Shown: positions 1 through 7,881, counted from the stretch's first letter. The stretch: 64,000 bases of DNA from Polaromonas sp. (GCF_012927485.1 NZ_JABBPC010000013.1:1-64000); one strand, 5' to 3'. The notes: generated from the letters alone by a model not told the origin. Numbers and translations: made by a program.

Positions 1-666
1 CAGTATGTTTTGATCGTCATAAATTCCGACGGCCATGCAACGTACCCCCAATTCCAACTCTTCATTGTCACGCGCAATGCCATATTGCCTGGCTTTGGAT
101 AACTCGCGTTCCAAGGCCGGCAATTGGGTGATGCTGTTTCGGGTCTGCCCCGACAAGCCCGTCCGCGTTGCATAGGTGCGTAAACGTTGAGGATCGTCAG
201 AAGCCAAGAATAGCTTGCCTACGGAAGTCAGATGAAGCGGTGCTCGGCCCCCAATAGCCCGCACTACCTGCATGCCAGATCGCTCGCTGTAAGCACGTTC
301 CACGTAAATTATTTCGTCACCTTGCCGAACACTCAGATTCACTGGTTGCTGGGTCAGCTTATGCAATTCGCGCATCGGAGTGAGTGCAGCATCGCGCACA
401 TTCAGCCGGGCCTTAACGAGATTTCCCAGTTCCAAGAGACGCATGCCGAGCCGATAACTACCCGCAGCCGGCCTTTCCACAAAACGCCCTGTTGCCAGAT
501 CGTTCAGGATGCGGTGGGCAGTGGACGGGTGCAGCCCTGACTTCCCGCTGATTTCTTTGAGTGACACTGCCTCCTCACGCGTTGCCAAAATTTCGAGGAG
601 AGTAAATATTCGTTCAATCACTTGAACCGTCGGAATAGCAGGAATGGCGATGTCGGGCTTTTTCAT
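1..666 (-). CDS. IclR-family transcriptional regulator, C-terminus cut by window edge
   Basis: Reads MKKPDIAIPAIPTVQVIERI from an ATG at 666-664 and stays open for 222 codons to the window edge, so the C-terminal end is missing. Residues about 10-75 form the winged helix typical of IclR proteins (SLKEISGKSGLHPSTAHRIL is the recognition part). The following region, with LRELGN-like linker (LLELGNLVKARL) and the effector-domain text SVRQGDEIIYVER and GRAPLHLTSVGKLFLA, matches the IclR ligand-binding domain. IclR proteins are one-component regulators, usually of a neighbouring catabolic gene; the target would lie left of the window and cannot be named. The family call is sure; ligand and target are unknown. 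Confidence 0.93.
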   Translation of the reverse strand, partial: MKKPDIAIPAIPTVQVIERIFTLLEILATREEAVSLKEISGKSGLHPSTAHRILNDLATGRFVERPAAGSYRLGMRLLELGNLVKARLNVRDAALTPMRELHKLTQQPVNLSVRQGDEIIYVERAYSERSGMQVVRAIGGRAPLHLTSVGKLFLASDDPQRLRTYATRTGLSGQTRNSITQLPALERELSKARQYGIARDNEELELGVRCMAVGIYDDQNIL

Positions 667-727
667 GTGCAGACTTTCTGCATCAAATTTTACGCTGTGA
701 AATAAAGAATCATCTGCTGATCCAACT

Positions 728-1516
728 TCAAGCCTCTTTTTTTTGTTTGTGAAGCCCGTGTTGGCTTATTGCCGAAGGCGTATCAAACAGTACCCATTGA
801 CCGTCAACCAATATTTCATTGGGACTGAATCGAGCTTTGTAATTCATTTTCGGACTTTCGGCGATCCAATAGCCCAAATATAGGTAAGGCAGGCCAATAC
901 GCTTCGCCTGCTCTATTTGCCAGAGCACGTTGTAGTTGCCGTAGCTCGCTTGGTCGTCTGGTTCGTAAAAAGTATAGACAGCAGAAATACCGTCTTCCAG
1001 CACATCGAGGATTGAGACCATCTTGAGCGCACCGGCCTCACCATTGGCCAGGCTCTCGCGAAACTCCACCAAGCGCGAATTGACACGGCTTTGGAGCAGG
1101 AATTGAGTGTATTGATCAATACTGTCGTGGTCCATCCCCCCTCCGGCGTGCCGACCGCGCTGGTAGCGCAGGTAGAGTTGGTAATGCTCCGGCACGAAAC
1201 ACAGTTTGAGTGTGCGCGCTTGCAGCGACTGGTGCCGATTCCAGGCGCGACGCTGGCTTCGGTCTGCTTTAAAGTTGCTGACGGGAACGCGTAACGGAAC
1301 GCAGGCCTGGCACTTATCGCAGTAAGGTCGGTAGGTGAACATTCCACTGCGTCGAAACCCACTGGTCACAAGGCTTGAATACGCGTCGTTATGAATAAGG
1401 TGGCTGGGCGTAGCTACTTGTGAGCGGGCTTGCTTGCCCGGCAGGTAACTGCAAGGGTAGGGCGCTGTGGCATAAAACTGCAAGGTTTGCAGTGGCAGGT
1501 CTTTAAGGTGCGTCAC
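728..1516 (-). CDS. bpt: Aspartate/glutamate leucyltransferase (Bpt, ATE family)
   Basis: Leucyl-tRNA-dependent transferase that adds Leu to N-terminal Asp or Glu, making the substrate a ClpS/ClpAP N-degron. The 262-residue length fits the family. Cys22 and the cluster YCDKCQAC (C66, C69, C72) match the conserved N-terminal ATE cysteines, and the C-terminal GNAT-like part contains YLYLGYWI followed by NYKARFSP, the family signature. The GTG start (1516-1514) overlaps the aat stop (GTGA), so the two genes are translationally coupled, second gene of an aat-bpt operon. Its downstream partners clpS and clpA sit 45 kb away in this window. Bpt rather than eukaryote-type Ate1 is inferred from length and from the neighbour. 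Confidence 0.93.
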   Translation of the reverse strand: MTHLKDLPLQTLQFYATAPYPCSYLPGKQARSQVATPSHLIHNDAYSSLVTSGFRRSGMFTYRPYCDKCQACVPLRVPVSNFKADRSQRRAWNRHQSLQARTLKLCFVPEHYQLYLRYQRGRHAGGGMDHDSIDQYTQFLLQSRVNSRLVEFRESLANGEAGALKMVSILDVLEDGISAVYTFYEPDDQASYGNYNVLWQIEQAKRIGLPYLYLGYWIAESPKMNYKARFSPNEILVDGQWVLFDTPSAISQHGLHKQKKEA

Positions 1517-2307
1517 GATGAGGTAAACGGTCCGGCCGTCAAAATTTGATTCCAGTATAAAGGGTCAAATCGCCAAGTGGGGGCGACTTTGCCAACGCTC
1601 TGATGAAGGTGTGATACGAACTCGGCGCGGCTGATTTCGGCCGCTCCCAGTGATGCAAGATGCCGGGTACTTTGCTGGCAATCGATCATCGGAATATGAT
1701 GAATCCGACCGAAGGCCACTAAGGCAGCCAATGCAATTTTAGAGGCGTCGGTCTTGTGTGCGAACATGGACTCACCAAACACCATGCCGCCGAGATTGAC
1801 GCAGTAAAGGCCTCCGGTAAGTTCACCTCCTACCCAAGTTTCTACGCTATGGGCGTGACCGGCCCTATGCAAGGCAGCATAGGCCCGTACCATGTCGGGA
1901 ACAATCCAGGTGCCTGGTTGCCCGGCGCGGGGCTTGTTGGCACAGGCATTGATAACATGGTCGAAGTCACTGTCAAACCTGATTTCAAAGCTCGGATCAT
2001 CCAGAAAATGCAGCAGAGTTTTGCGTAAAGACTGGTGCAGCTTGAAGTTAGTGGTTTTCAATACCATGCGCGGATCTGGACTCCACCACAGCACTGGCTG
2101 TCCCAGACTGAACCACGGGAAAATACCAAGGGAGTAGGCCTGAACCAAGGTGGAAACATCCAGCGTCGCGCCAGCGGCCAATAGACCCGGCGCAGGGTCC
2201 TGGTGACTCCAGGCATCGTTTAGAGGCGGAAAGCTTTCCCCTGAATTAAGCCAATGTATAGGGCGCGGTAGTTTTCCCATAGCTCCGTAGGTTATTGTTA
2301 TGTGCAT
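1513..2307 (-). CDS. aat: Leucyl/phenylalanyl-tRNA--protein transferase
   Basis: Transfers Leu or Phe from tRNA to N-terminal Lys/Arg of proteins destined for ClpS/ClpAP. Family signatures are clear: [50 protein letters not shown] (GLYGV-like core) and [15 protein letters not shown]. Two starts are possible: ATG at 2307 or the in-frame ATG at 2280 ([11 protein letters not shown]), which is nearer the usual family N-terminus, but the GGAG in front of it is only 2 nt away, so the longer form is kept. First gene of the operon with bpt (GTGA overlap). Length 264 aa is slightly above the family norm, in line with a short N-terminal extension. Confidence 0.94.
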   Translation of the reverse strand: MHITITYGAMGKLPRPIHWLNSGESFPPLNDAWSHQDPAPGLLAAGATLDVSTLVQAYSLGIFPWFSLGQPVLWWSPDPRMVLKTTNFKLHQSLRKTLLHFLDDPSFEIRFDSDFDHVINACANKPRAGQPGTWIVPDMVRAYAALHRAGHAHSVETWVGGELTGGLYCVNLGGMVFGESMFAHKTDASKIALAALVAFGRIHHIPMIDCQQSTRHLASLGAAEISRAEFVSHLHQSVGKVAPTWRFDPLYWNQILTAGPFTSS

Positions 2308-2683
2308 AAATTCGGCGCGAACCAGGACGTATCGGCAGCGGAATATGACTTGAAGTTGAGCATCGATTGGGTAACTCGTTTACCTCCGCGATGGAGTTGC
2401 TCACCGATAATGTCGAGGCACTTCGCTTGCCAAACGATGACTAGAGTTTGTTTGCCTGCATTAATCTTATCAATAGCCGCCACCTTGTTGGTACCGGTTG
2501 AATTTCACACCTTTGTTAATCACACGCTCGGCGTAGTTGAGCGAGCTGCTTGATTGCTATCGCCAGGGACTACTTTTTTGACCTAAGTATTGAAGTTACG
2601 AAGGATTCTTTCCATAACTTACGTAATCTAGCTCTTGGGTGTGCACAGAGGCGGTTCAAACAAAGAATATCGTTTTGCAAGCA
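2308..2683. other. Non-coding gap left of dif, with one copy of an element-end sequence
   Basis: No convincing gene: the open frames here are short, unrelated to known families and AT-shifted. It must hold the aat promoter. At 2614-2625 lies ATAACTTACGTA, a 12-bp exact match to 3882-3893 just inside the right end of the Xer element; the flanks (AGGATTCTTTCC before it, TCTAGCTCTTGG after it) also loosely resemble sequence around the right end (GAATTTCC; TCTAGCTTTTTGCAC near 3933). This could be the scar of an earlier insertion at the same site. Confidence 0.5.
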
Positions 2684-2711
2684 ACTTAACATAATATACA
2701 TCGTGGAACAT
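2684..2711 (-). other. dif: Chromosomal dif site (left junction of the Xer element)
   Basis: XerCD recombination site for chromosome dimer resolution. On the plus strand: XerD arm ACTTAACATAA (2684-2694), centre TATACA (2695-2700), XerC arm TCGTGGAACAT (2701-2711). Against the E. coli dif read in the same direction the XerD arm matches 10 of 11 and the centre is identical; the XerC arm is divergent (3 of 11), as expected if it was brought by an inserted element. Written XerC-to-XerD the site is on the minus strand. Support from polarity: KOPS-type octamers GGGTAGGG at 1455-1462 (plus strand) and CCCTNCCC at 7774, 9899, 18796, 31911, 36275 and 53773 all point toward this site, with none found by eye pointing away. 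Confidence 0.85.
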
Positions 2712-2767
2712 ACAATCAAGGCCCGCAGATTCCCCTGAAAACCCGCCAAGCCCGGGAAAACCGCGCC

Positions 2768-3370
2768 ATGCTTAGTTCTCGCTTTAAAGTGCTGTGTGCC
2801 GATGCAGGTCTGTCTATTGAGGAAGCTGCGAAACTTCTTCACGTCACACCGCGCACGATTCGGTATTGGTTTTCCGGCAAAGTCGGTGTGCCATATGCCG
2901 CCTATAAATTGGTGCGGGTGCTGCGCTGGTTTGAGTTGCCAGGTCGGGAGTGGCATGGTTGGCATTTCCACGGCGGTAAGCTCTGGACGCCTGAGGGTCA
3001 TAGCTTCGAGCCTCATGACGCCACCTGGTGGTCGCTGCTGGTCAGACAAGCGCGCAATTTCAAGGTGCTATACCAACGTAACGGCCAGCTCTTACAGGCA
3101 CTTGGAGTCCATGGCATGGCAGCGCCGGTGGGCGCCGGGGATGCGTCAGCGTCCCCAGAGCCCTTAGGTGCTGTCGTGCCGGGGTCTGCGGCCACCGCCG
3201 CAGACCGGCGCGAAGCGCCGGGCTCTAATTTATTTATAGAACACTTTAGGAAATTAGGGGTCATCGATTCGCGAAAAACACTGCCTGTCATTGGAGAAGG
3301 CTCAAAGTGGTCAGGCCAGAGCCTGAAGGGTAAAGTTTCGCATGGTGGAAAACAAGGGGCGAGGGTATGA
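2768..3370 (+). CDS. XafT-like Xer recombination activation factor (VC1465 family), with long tail
   Basis: Residues 1-115 look like the VC1465/XafT family: N-terminal helix-turn-helix (LSIEEAAKLLHVTPRTIRYW, about 15-34), then the W/H/G-rich stretch WHGWHFHGGKLWTPEGHSF and ATWWSLLVRQAR. In TLC-phi this factor activates XerD-first recombination at the phage att site without FtsK, and here the gene lies directly beside the dif junction, which supports the same role. From about residue 117 the protein turns into a low-complexity Ala/Pro/Gly tail encoded by hairpin-forming DNA, so the functional protein may be shorter in relatives and the tail may be read-through of a structured segment. ATG at 2768; no strong Shine-Dalgarno. 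Its stop overlaps the next frame (ATGA at 3367). Confidence 0.8.
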   Translation: MLSSRFKVLCADAGLSIEEAAKLLHVTPRTIRYWFSGKVGVPYAAYKLVRVLRWFELPGREWHGWHFHGGKLWTPEGHSFEPHDATWWSLLVRQARNFKVLYQRNGQLLQALGVHGMAAPVGAGDASASPEPLGAVVPGSAATAADRREAPGSNLFIEHFRKLGVIDSRKTLPVIGEGSKWSGQSLKGKVSHGGKQGARV

Positions 3371-3665
3371 ACGCCCTCACCTGTCCTGAAACCGTCCAGA
3401 CGATGGTTCAGAGCTTGCCAAAGTGGGTGCCGGGGATGGTTCGGTGGTCGGTCAAAGTGGCTAATCATGGGCCGCGCTGGGTGCCGGTGAGGCTTCGAGC
3501 TGCACCGCTGTGGTGCATGGCGCGGATCGTTCGGAGGGCGGTGGATCGGCTGCTGAGCGCTGAAATAGGCGCACCGGGGTATGGGGTGCAACCCCATGGA
3601 AGCGAAGCGCAACTGACTGCGCCTTGGCACTGGTGGCATAGAAAAGCCAATCCCGCAGGGTTGGC
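3137..3665. repeat. Array of small stable hairpins inside the Xer element
   Basis: At least six inverted repeats seen by eye: 3137-3144/3149-3156 (8 bp, one G-T, loop GTCA); 3183-3192/3197-3206 (10 bp perfect, GGTCTGCGGC, loop CACC); 3207-3211/3215-3219 (GGCGC-GAA-GCGCC); 3501-3506/3512-3517 (TGCACC, loop GCTGT); 3581-3587/3591-3597 (ATGGGGT-GCA-ACCCCAT); 3646-3654/3658-3665 (GCCAA, bulged T, CCC-GCA-GGG, TTGGC). Three have GNA triloops, which make unusually stable DNA mini-hairpins. Such arrays are typical of single-strand origins and packaging signals of filamentous phages, or of a structured RNA. They overlap both reading frames of the element. Confidence 0.65.
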
Positions 3666-3855
3666 CCCCGACGCGAGGCACACCCTCAAAGCAGGAACAA
3701 ACGCGCTCACGCGCCATGAAAAACCTGACCCCGAACCCAGCGGCTCCGCAGGAACGCAGGACCCTGAATTTAGCGGCTCCGCAGGAACGCAGGACCCTGA
3801 ATTTAGCGGCTCCGTAGGAACGCAGGCTTCCAGCAGCGCCAAAAAATTTAACTAA
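3367..3855 (+). CDS. Hypothetical protein of the Xer element with 11-residue tandem repeat
   Basis: 162-residue reading frame whose ATG overlaps the stop of the XafT-like gene (ATGA), which suggests coupling. No domain is recognised. The first 120 residues are Trp/Arg-rich without clear signal peptide or membrane segment; the C-terminus is 2.6 copies of an 11-residue unit (GSAGTQDPEFS) encoded by a 33-bp repeat. The antisense strand is open over nearly the same region (3013-3882) and the DNA carries hairpins, so the frame may be open by base composition rather than selection. Real protein or structured non-coding segment cannot be decided here; a moderate confidence is given because of the overlap and position. 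Confidence 0.4.
   Translation: MNALTCPETVQTMVQSLPKWVPGMVRWSVKVANHGPRWVPVRLRAAPLWCMARIVRRAVDRLLSAEIGAPGYGVQPHGSEAQLTAPWHWWHRKANPAGLAPDARHTLKAGTNALTRHEKPDPEPSGSAGTQDPEFSGSAGTQDPEFSGSVGTQASSSAKKFN
3742..3830 (+). repeat. 33-bp direct tandem repeat, 2.6 copies
   Basis: Units at 3742-3774 and 3775-3807 are identical; a third partial copy starts at 3808 and diverges after about 20 bp with one early C-to-T change. Period 33 keeps the frame and gives GSAGTQDPEFS repeats. The near identity points to recent slippage or expansion. Confidence 0.9.
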
Positions 3856-3884
3856 ATTTGAAAGAATTTCCAATGGAATCAATA

Positions 3885-3912
3885 ACTTACGTAGCTATAC
3901 ATCGTGGAACAT
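3885..3912 (-). other. Right att junction of the Xer element (dif-like, degenerate XerD arm)
   Basis: Plus strand: ACTTACGTAGC (3885-3895) in place of the XerD arm, then TATACA (3896-3901) and XerC arm TCGTGGAACAT (3902-3912), the last 17 bp identical to the left dif copy. Only the first five bases of the XerD arm agree with the left copy, so XerD should bind poorly. In the integration model the XerC arm here is the original chromosomal one. Confidence 0.75.
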
Positions 3913-4071
3913 CTGAGTATTGTTTTCCGTGGTCTAGCTTTTTGCACTTCGCTACATGAGTGAGTTGTCCATACCTCCAGACTTCCTGTTTATCAAGTAT
4001 GAGTTTTACAGCCTCGCGTCAACGCTCTTTGCCGCGCCATAAGCGGTCAGACTTTGCGCTGTTCTCGCGCA

Positions 4072-4743
4072 CTACCATTGCCCAATTGGCCGCTTGCTGC
4101 GTATGACTGCTGCAATGGCTTCGGCCGAATCCGGCCGGTTGCCGCGCTGGGCGAACTGCAACGCGGTTAGGCCTTGTTTATTTTTGAGCTGTGAGTCAGC
4201 GCCTTCCTGCAGCAGTAGCTTGACTGCCGCAGGCGTTCCATACCGAGCCGCCATCATCAAGGGTGTGGTGCCGTTAGGCGATTCGGCGTCGATGTAGGCG
4301 CTGTTTTCGAGCAACAGACTGATGATGGTTAGCTGTCCGCTGCTGGCCGCGTAATGCAGTGGTGTCCAGCCGGTCTTATTAACATCGGCACCTCTTTTTA
4401 TCAGCTTTTCGACCAAGTCCTGGTGACCTTCGAGCGCTGCCAGCATGAGCGGGCTTTCATCCTTGGCGTTGAGAAGGTTTACATCTGTTTTAGGCCAGTC
4501 GATCAACGCTTGCGCAGCGTTGAGTGAGGGTTCACGCACCGCAATATACAAGCCATCGAGGCCGTGTGGGTCGAGGGTATTGGCATCAAAACCACGCGCC
4601 AGAAGCTCTTTTATCTTGCCTGGATCATCCCGTTTAATGGCGATGAAGAAGTCGTCATAGGAGCCAGCATAAACCCCACTAAATCCAATAAAAACAAAGA
4701 GATAAATAACTGTTTTAATGTGATTTGCGAAGTTTTTTCTCAT
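4072..4743 (-). CDS. Secreted/periplasmic ankyrin-repeat protein
   Basis: 223 residues. An N-terminal hydrophobic segment (residues about 10-27, VIYLFVFIGFSGVYA) looks like a signal peptide with cleavage after an Ala/Gly-rich end. Residues about 30-215 are ankyrin repeats: recurring patterns such as ESPLMLAALEGHQDLVEKL, GWTPLHYAASSGQLTIISLL and GTTPLMMAARYGTPAAVKLL. Ankyrin repeats bind partner proteins; no catalytic domain is present. The ATG overlaps the tatD stop (ATGA), so it is the last gene of the mltG-tmk-holB-pilZ-tatD run, a position ankyrin proteins often hold in Comamonadaceae. Function unknown. Confidence 0.9.
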   Translation of the reverse strand: MRKNFANHIKTVIYLFVFIGFSGVYAGSYDDFFIAIKRDDPGKIKELLARGFDANTLDPHGLDGLYIAVREPSLNAAQALIDWPKTDVNLLNAKDESPLMLAALEGHQDLVEKLIKRGADVNKTGWTPLHYAASSGQLTIISLLLENSAYIDAESPNGTTPLMMAARYGTPAAVKLLLQEGADSQLKNKQGLTALQFAQRGNRPDSAEAIAAVIRSKRPIGQW

Positions 4744-5534
4744 ACCAAAACCGTGGTAAACAGCTGCTCAAAGTTGCGGCTGGTCGCCTCGCCGATAGCA
4801 TCCAAAGGTTGTCGCTTGATTTCGGCAATCTGTTGCGCCACTAAAGGGACATACGATGGATTGTTGATTTTGCCGCGATAAGGCACGGGGGCCAAATAGG
4901 GACTATCGGTTTCGATCAGGATGCGGTCAAGCGGGACAAATCGGACTATCTCCCGTAGGTCGCCTGCATTTTTAAAAGTCAATATGCCTGAGAAGGAAAT
5001 ATAAAAACCGAGGTCAAGTGCAGCGCGAGCCACTGTTTCAGTCTCGGTGAAGCAGTGAAAGACGCCGCCTGCCCGCACTGCGTCTGCGTCCTCGCTTTTT
5101 TCTCTCAAAATGGAGAGAGTATCGTCCGAAGCGCTCCGGGTATGAATCACCAGCGGTTTCCCGGTCTGCCGAGAAGCTCGGATATGCACTCGAAAGCGCT
5201 CGCGCTGCCATTCCATGTCAGCTACAGTGCGCTCGCCAAGCCGAAAATAATCCAGTCCAGTTTCACCAATACCAACGACTTTCGGCAGGCTTGCACGCTG
5301 CACCAGGTCGGCCAGCGTGGGTTCCAGCACGCCTTCGTTGTCGGGGTGCACACCGACGGTTGACCAGAAGTTGTCATAGCGGGTGGCGAGATGGTGTACC
5401 GTCTCGAATTCTTCCAGCGTCGTACAAATGCACAGCGCCCTGTCCACCTGGGCGTCGTGCATGGCCTGGCGAATTTGCGGTAATTGGGCCTGTAGCTCGG
5501 GAAAGCTCAAGTGGCAATGGGAATCGGTAAACAT
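4740..5534 (-). CDS. tatD: TatD-family metal-dependent hydrolase (3'-5' DNase)
   Basis: 264 residues, the usual TatD/YcfH length. Metal ligands are visible: DSHCHL (HxH at the start of the barrel), GETGLDYF, VIHTRSA, FHCFTE and ETDSPYLAP, each in the expected order. TatD proteins are cytoplasmic nucleases that act on DNA and aminoacyl-D-Tyr-type substrates in quality control. The gene follows pilZ after 98 bp and runs into the ankyrin gene with a 4-bp overlap. YcfH-like rather than classical TatD of the tat operon, judging by its place beside holB; the two cannot be told apart firmly by sequence alone. Confidence 0.93.
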   Translation of the reverse strand: MFTDSHCHLSFPELQAQLPQIRQAMHDAQVDRALCICTTLEEFETVHHLATRYDNFWSTVGVHPDNEGVLEPTLADLVQRASLPKVVGIGETGLDYFRLGERTVADMEWQRERFRVHIRASRQTGKPLVIHTRSASDDTLSILREKSEDADAVRAGGVFHCFTETETVARAALDLGFYISFSGILTFKNAGDLREIVRFVPLDRILIETDSPYLAPVPYRGKINNPSYVPLVAQQIAEIKRQPLDAIGEATSRNFEQLFTTVLV

Positions 5535-5632
5535 TCAGAAAAATCTTTTAGGTATAAAACCTCTGCACAGCTTAAGCAGACCGTGCAACAAGCTGTTGAA
5601 ATAGTCGCGTCCGTTTGCCGTTCCAATACTGC

Positions 5633-6013
5633 CTAAATAGTCTGCGTGGGTCGGTCAGAGGCCAGATGAACGCCCAAGATTTCTTCAATCTTGATCTTCA
5701 GCAGGCGGGATTTCTCGTCGGACGGAAACCTTACACCAACGCCCTGTGTTCGGTTACCTGAAGCGCGCGGCGGGGTGACCCAAGCCACTTTGCCAGCCAC
5801 TGGATAGCGTTGGGTGTCATCGGGAAGCGTCAGCAAAACATAGACATCATCCCCAAGCTTGTACTCGCGGGTTGTCGGAATAAACACACCGCCTTCTTTA
5901 AACAAAGGAATGTAAGCGGCATAGAGCGCTGCCTTTTCCTTAATTGCCAGCTGAACAACGCTAGGCCGAGAGGTGGATGCGGCAGGGGAACTGACAGGTA
6001 ACTTGGTGCTCAT
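5633..6013 (-). CDS. pilZ: PilZ-domain protein, type IV pilus type
   Basis: 126 residues, a single PilZ domain: SVVQLAIKEKAALYAAYIPL then LFKEGGVFIPTTREYKLGD and a final beta strand GVGVRFPSDEKSRLLKIKIE. The canonical c-di-GMP RxxxR and DxSxxG motifs are not evident, as in Pseudomonas aeruginosa PilZ (PA2960), which lies likewise between holB and tatD. In that family PilZ works in type IV pilus assembly with PilB and FimX instead of binding the nucleotide. No pilus genes are in this window. It follows holB after 67 bp, apparently in the same transcript. Confidence 0.88.
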   Translation of the reverse strand: MSTKLPVSSPAASTSRPSVVQLAIKEKAALYAAYIPLFKEGGVFIPTTREYKLGDDVYVLLTLPDDTQRYPVAGKVAWVTPPRASGNRTQGVGVRFPSDEKSRLLKIKIEEILGVHLASDRPTQTI

Positions 6014-6080
6014 AAGGCGAGTTTATCGGTTTGATGGCCGAATTGCGATAGTTGTATGCCATTGCACGGTGCGTAGTCCG

Positions 6081-7196
6081 CTATTTGGCGTTAAGTGCTG
6101 CTTGGGCACGGCTGACCAACGACTCGAGCATCAAGCCCGGATTGTAAGGATGCTCCACGGTGCGAGTGAGCGCGGTTAATTCCTTGGACCAATTGGCAAG
6201 GGCGTAAAGACCAGGCCTGGCGGCAGGAGCGCTACCTGACCTGCTAGCGATCAGCGGAAGGTCGTCAGTGCTAAAAAAGCGCGGGGAAGCCCCCACCCTA
6301 AGCGCAAAAACGTCATGGCAAAGCTTCTGCAAAGCATCGACGGCTTGCGCGGGGGCCAAATGCGCCAATGCAGCGACCTCGCCCCGCGCCATGGCTTGCG
6401 GCAGGGCCTTCCAGTGCTCGGCAGCTTCCCTGGACGGACTATTTTGCGCCCAAGCCAGAGCATTGGCGGGGCGCCCGCCAGCCGCTATCAGCAACGTCTG
6501 CAAATCTGCCGTCCGGTGCGCGGGGGCAACCTTTTTGGAATTCCCCGCGCGCTCACCTAGGCGAGTAGTTTCATTTTCGAGCCAGGCCAATGCCTTATCG
6601 AAATTAGGCCAAACCATGGTGTGGCCAAGACAGCGACTGCGTAGGGTTGGAAGCAATTGGTGAGCCGCCTCGCTGGCCAGAATAAATTTAACGGGTCCGG
6701 GCGGCTCTTCCAGGGTTTTTAGCAGGGTATTGGCCGTGATGTTGTTCATGCGCTCGGCCGGAAACACCAATACCACTTTGGTGGTGCCGCGCGAGCGCGT
6801 GAACTGGGTAAATGACACGGCTTCCCGCGCTGCATCTACCTTGATTTCTTTGCTCGGCTTGCGCTTCTTGCTGTCTAAATCATCTTGCGTTTTTTCGTCT
6901 AGCGGCCACCCAAGGGCAAGCGACAAGGTTTCAGGCATCAGCATACAAAGGTCGGCGTGGGTGTGCACGTCCACAGCATGACAGCTGCCGCAAGTGCCGC
7001 AGGCACCATGAGCCGTAGCATGCTCGCACAGCCAAGCCCGAGCCAGCGCCAGCGCCAGCTCAAACTGCCCTAGCCCCGAAGGTCCGTTGAGCAGCCAGGC
7101 GTGCCCGCGTTGAGTCAGCAGGCTTTCCAGCTGGGTTTGCAACCAAGGAGCGAGGCGTTGGTCTTCGGCTGAGGTATCGGCACTTGCATCGCTCAT
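6081..7196 (-). CDS. holB: DNA polymerase III subunit delta prime
   Basis: Clamp-loader subunit. Near residue 38 [11 protein letters not shown] is the degenerate Walker A of delta prime (no Lys-Thr pair, so no ATP hydrolysis). The zinc module is complete: [17 protein letters not shown] has the four cysteines. Further on are [21 protein letters not shown] and TLRSRC (SRC motif contacting the neighbouring gamma/tau ATP site). The C-terminal collar domain is present; 371 residues is a little over the family norm, with a Ser/Lys/Arg insertion around 225-240. Its ATG overlaps the tmk stop by 4 bp; tmk-holB is a widespread pair. Confidence 0.94.
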   Translation of the reverse strand: MSDASADTSAEDQRLAPWLQTQLESLLTQRGHAWLLNGPSGLGQFELALALARAWLCEHATAHGACGTCGSCHAVDVHTHADLCMLMPETLSLALGWPLDEKTQDDLDSKKRKPSKEIKVDAAREAVSFTQFTRSRGTTKVVLVFPAERMNNITANTLLKTLEEPPGPVKFILASEAAHQLLPTLRSRCLGHTMVWPNFDKALAWLENETTRLGERAGNSKKVAPAHRTADLQTLLIAAGGRPANALAWAQNSPSREAAEHWKALPQAMARGEVAALAHLAPAQAVDALQKLCHDVFALRVGASPRFFSTDDLPLIASRSGSAPAARPGLYALANWSKELTALTRTVEHPYNPGLMLESLVSRAQAALNAK

Positions 7197-7876
7197 GACA
7201 ACCAGCCTTTAGCGACGACAACCTGCCGCACCGCCTGCCAAACCGCGTCGCGGGTTTGGGACGCGTCGATGCGGGCGAAGCGTTCGGGATGGCCGCGCTG
7301 GCGATCAGCATAGCCTTGAGCCACCTTGCGGAAAAACTCCAGCGGTTGAGATTCAAATTTATCGGGTAGCCGTGCACCGGCAAGCCGCACTGCGGCCGCC
7401 TCAGGAGGCAGGTCAAACCAGACCGTGAGGTGGGGTTCTATGACGGTTTCAACTTCGGGTTTCATCGGCGAGTTCCCGGCCGGGTCGCCCAAAAGCCCTT
7501 CGTCGGATTGCACCCATTGCTCCAGGGTCGACAGCAAGTCCAGGTCAAAACCGCGTCCTCCCCCTTGATAAGCAAATGTGGCGTCGGTGAATCGATCGCA
7601 CAGCACCACGTCGCCACGTACCAATGCAGGGGCGATCACGTTCACCAAGTGATCACGGCGGGCCGCGAAAATCAGCAGGGCTTCGGTCAACGGATCCATG
7701 GCGTCGCCGAGCACCATGGCGCGAAGCTTTTCAGCCAGCGGTGTGCCGCCAGGTTCTCGAGTTAAGGTTACCGCCCTGCCCTGCGCACTAAACGCGTCAG
7801 CTAGACCCGAGATGTGTGTGGATTTACCCGCGCCATCTATGCCCTCAAAACTGATGAAAAGTCCGTGCATTGTCAT
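7193..7876 (-). CDS. tmk: Thymidylate kinase
   Basis: Phosphorylates dTMP to dTDP. P-loop [12 protein letters not shown] (about residues 9-20), [10 protein letters not shown] (substrate/LID-associated), [19 protein letters not shown] (DR(Y/F) motif and catalytic region) and [16 protein letters not shown] are in order. 227 residues is slightly longer than usual because of an insertion near residues 126-142 ([19 protein letters not shown]). ATG at 7876 or the in-frame ATG at 7870. Five bases separate it from mltG upstream and it overlaps holB by 4 bp, so all three are one transcript. Confidence 0.96.
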   Translation of the reverse strand: MTMHGLFISFEGIDGAGKSTHISGLADAFSAQGRAVTLTREPGGTPLAEKLRAMVLGDAMDPLTEALLIFAARRDHLVNVIAPALVRGDVVLCDRFTDATFAYQGGGRGFDLDLLSTLEQWVQSDEGLLGDPAGNSPMKPEVETVIEPHLTVWFDLPPEAAAVRLAGARLPDKFESQPLEFFRKVAQGYADRQRGHPERFARIDASQTRDAVWQAVRQVVVAKGWLS

Positions 7877-7881
7877 TATGC

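Larger units (their letters stand above)
2695..3901 (+). mobile_element. 1.2-kb Xer-exploiting integrative element (TLC-phi-type IMEX, probable satellite)
   Basis: Centre plus XerC arm (TATACATCGTGGAACAT) is repeated exactly at 2695-2711 and 3896-3912, 1201 bp apart. The left copy has the good host XerD arm; the right copy has a degenerate one (ACTTACGTAGC). This is the arrangement expected when an element whose attP has a XerC arm and centre but a poor XerD arm inserts at dif, as described for TLC-phi of Vibrio cholerae; the left junction then stays a working dif. The cargo is a XafT-like gene 57 bp inside the left end, a small overlapping reading frame, and a hairpin-rich segment. There is no replication initiator, coat or integrase gene, so it would need a helper phage or is a deletion derivative. 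Confidence 0.78.

Noticed and set aside
2302-2553. 83-codon plus-strand frame left of dif
   Set aside because: Overlaps the aat start region, has no domain or ribosome site, and the DNA is not coding-like.
3742-3830. Tandem repeat as a possible CRISPR array
   Set aside because: Units abut directly with no spacers and keep a reading frame; no cas genes in the window.
3013-3882. 289-codon open frame antisense to the Xer element genes
   Set aside because: It spans two other frames, has no domain, is Pro/His/Arg-rich and lacks a ribosome site; GC-rich hairpin DNA keeps several frames open.
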